This document shows, in pieces, positions 13,588-14,617 of a stretch of DNA of 14,617 bases. Each line of letters starts with the position of its first letter. Position 1 is the stretch's first letter. Source of the DNA: an uncultured Pirellula sp. Its GTDB lineage: Bacteria > Planctomycetota > Planctomycetia > Pirellulales > Pirellulaceae. The DNA lies in the NCBI GenBank assembly GCA_903837255.1, contig CAILTZ010000822.1:1-14617 (forward strand), written 5' to 3'. Below the pieces are notes generated by a model. That model made no database searches, was not told the origin of the DNA, and worked only from the letters and a program-made list of their open reading frames with translations. The position numbers and the translations under genes are program-made.

Positions 13588-13935
13588 ATGTCTCACGAAC
13601 ACGAAAATCATGATCATGTGCACGGCGAAAACTGCGGGCACACGGCCCTTGAGCACAATGGACACATCGACTACCTGCACGATGGGCACTTGCACCATCC
13701 GACCACGGGTGGCCGAGTCGAGGAGCATGTTTTGGAGGTTTCGGCTCAAAACCCTGCTTCTTGCACGGCTGGTCATGAATGCTCGGGCCACAGCCCTGAG
13801 CATGTTCATGGTCCTGGTTGTGGTCACCCTGCCGTGCCGCATGGCGACCATATCGACTATTTGGTCGATGGGCATTTGCACCACCAGCACGACGGACACT
13901 GCGACAACCATGGAGTAGTCCAGGTTTTGCAGTAG
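13588..13935 (+). CDS. Histidine-rich, internally duplicated putative metal-binding protein
   Basis: The product is 115 aa with 26 His and 5 Cys, and no signal peptide or membrane helix, so it is probably cytoplasmic. It has two tandem copies of one unit at an offset of 62 residues: HVHGENCGHTALEHNGHIDY (10-29, continuing LHDGHLHH to 37) and HVHGPGCGHPAVPHGDHIDY (72-91, continuing LVDGHLHH to 99). They agree at 20 of 28 positions, including every His/Cys of the CGH, H-x2-H and GHLHH motifs except H31. Similar small proteins occur next to metal regulators in other bacteria and are often mislabelled as transporters. ATG 13588 has GGAGAAG upstream inside the end of the regulator gene, and the two genes are 2 nt apart, so they form an operon. 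I infer sequestration or delivery of Zn, Ni or Co; binding is not shown. Confidence 0.85.
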   Translation: MSHEHENHDHVHGENCGHTALEHNGHIDYLHDGHLHHPTTGGRVEEHVLEVSAQNPASCTAGHECSGHSPEHVHGPGCGHPAVPHGDHIDYLVDGHLHHQHDGHCDNHGVVQVLQ

Positions 13936-13950
13936 GGTCTAACTCGCCCA

Positions 13951-13972
13951 CGGTTCCCATCTTTTGGAACCG
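13951..13972 (+). terminator. Weak hairpin after the arsR-like operon
   Basis: CGGTTCC (13951-13957) and GGAACCG (13966-13972) form a perfect 7-bp stem with an 8-nt loop, 16 nt after the stop. The following sequence (CCTATCCTTCGG) is not a U-tract, so it may be an RNA-stabilising end or a poor terminator. Confidence 0.35.
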
Positions 13973-14155
13973 CCTATCCTTCGGAAACTGTTTTATCTGC
14001 TTGTCTTGAATCCATCTTGACCTGTCTTCCTAACGTTCGCTATTCTCCGCCGAGGCCAAGGCAAGTTTGGTAAAACCGGCGAACCTGGTCGGCATTACAG
14101 GATGGACCTGCCAAGCGGATTTAGGGTGAGTGTTCAACAAGGATAGTTGAGTTCC

Positions 14156-14617
14156 ATGTCCAGTACAAAAACAGTCTTTACGACAGGCGAGGCTGCCAAG
14201 ATTTGCAAGGTCAGCCAACAAACGATCATCCGTTGTTTCGACAACGGAACCTTGAAAGGCTTTCGAGTTCCAGGGAGCCGTTTCCGACGGATTCCCAGGG
14301 ACCATCTGTTTGTCTTCATGAAGGACAACGGTATTCCGACTGACGCATTGGAAAGCGGCAGAAAGAAATTGCTGATCGTCGATGACGATCAGGATCTGGT
14401 AGACCTGATGCGTGACGGTTTCGATCGCGATGGGCGCTTTGAAATCCGTACCGCCAACAACGGTTTTGATTCCGGGATGCAGGTCAAAGAGTTCCGACCC
14501 GACTTGGTCGTCCTCGATGTGATGCTACCGGATATCAATGGTCGCGAAGTCTGCCAACGCGTCCGCTCGGATCGCACCATGGATACCGTCAAGATCCTAT
14601 GCATCTCGGGGATGGTC
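14156..14617 (+). CDS. BldC/excisionase-type HTH fused to a response-regulator receiver domain (3' end cut off)
   Basis: At least 154 aa, open to the window edge. Residues 6-58 are a MerR/BldC-like helix-turn-helix: FTTGEAAKICKVSQQTIIRC, then FDNGTLKGFRVPGSRFRRIP, the wing contacting DNA. A short linker (59-69) leads to a receiver domain: KKLLIVDDDQDL with acidic pocket D76/D77, and LVVLDVMLPDINGREVC with phospho-acceptor D121. S151 in LCISGM takes the conserved Thr/Ser switch place. The conserved Lys should lie just beyond the edge. This N-terminal HTH, C-terminal REC order is the reverse of ordinary response regulators but is known in planctomycetes and relatives. AAGGA lies about 12 nt before ATG 14156; an in-frame TTG at 14147 is a less likely start. 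No cognate kinase is visible. Confidence 0.85.
   Translation, partial: MSSTKTVFTTGEAAKICKVSQQTIIRCFDNGTLKGFRVPGSRFRRIPRDHLFVFMKDNGIPTDALESGRKKLLIVDDDQDLVDLMRDGFDRDGRFEIRTANNGFDSGMQVKEFRPDLVVLDVMLPDINGREVCQRVRSDRTMDTVKILCISGMV

Noticed and set aside
14030..14305. Minus-strand 91-aa frame overlapping the HTH-receiver gene start
   Set aside because: No ribosome site or family-like sequence, and the plus strand holds a motif-rich HTH in the same bases.

Overview
The window is most likely from a planctomycete, probably the Pirellulales/Pirellulaceae group. Several protein types enriched in that phylum sit together: a BBP7-type outer-membrane beta-barrel protein, a DUF1559 prepilin-like protein with the H-X9-DG tail motif, a large PVC-type c-heme protein, a CxxC/HNN HNH endonuclease, a Tat-signal Gfo/Idh/MocA remnant, and a GNAT family I recognise from planctomycetes. 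No rRNA, tRNA, CRISPR array, insertion sequence or phage gene was seen.

Layout. 1-84 may be the tail of a + strand gene. 162-1661 (-) is the BBP7 barrel protein, which carries a methionine-repeat and CPxC linker and ends at a clear intrinsic terminator. 1920-2351 (-) is an in-frame, internally deleted Gfo/Idh/MocA oxidoreductase, 3 nt downstream of an intact HNH endonuclease (2355-2972, -). Divergent from these is a + strand pair, a NeuD/PglD-like sugar acyltransferase and a GNAT acetyltransferase (3233-4496). The GNAT converges on a translationally coupled heme operon, hemX/ccsA-like then hemA (6682 to 4521, -). Next come a very acidic protein (6866-7288, -) with a strong terminator, and scpB (7542-8171, -). 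A membrane-anchored protein of unknown function (8319-9080, +) overlaps tail to tail with the PVC-type cytochrome (9054-11540, -). A DUF1559 protein (11714-12799, -) has its own terminator. A 372-bp divergent intergenic region then leads to a + strand operon: an ArsR/SmtB metalloregulator and a histidine-rich, internally duplicated protein (13172-13935). The window ends inside a BldC/MerR-like HTH-receiver fusion protein (14156 onward).

How the genes work together. The clearest functional units are: (i) HemX-HemA, the first committed step of C5-pathway tetrapyrrole synthesis plus a membrane partner; (ii) the ArsR-His-rich pair, whose promoter has a near-consensus -35/-10 and a 10-bp inverted repeat over the -10 and start site, as expected for a metal-derepressed metal-buffering operon; (iii) the NeuD-GNAT pair, possibly acyl modification of a glycan or small molecule. 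The strongest candidates for under-described biology are the ArsR/His-rich operon, the 86%-acidic protein with a basic N-terminus, and the Met-rich/CPxC linker of the barrel protein. The Gfo/Idh/MocA in-frame deletion is the most striking gene-level anomaly.
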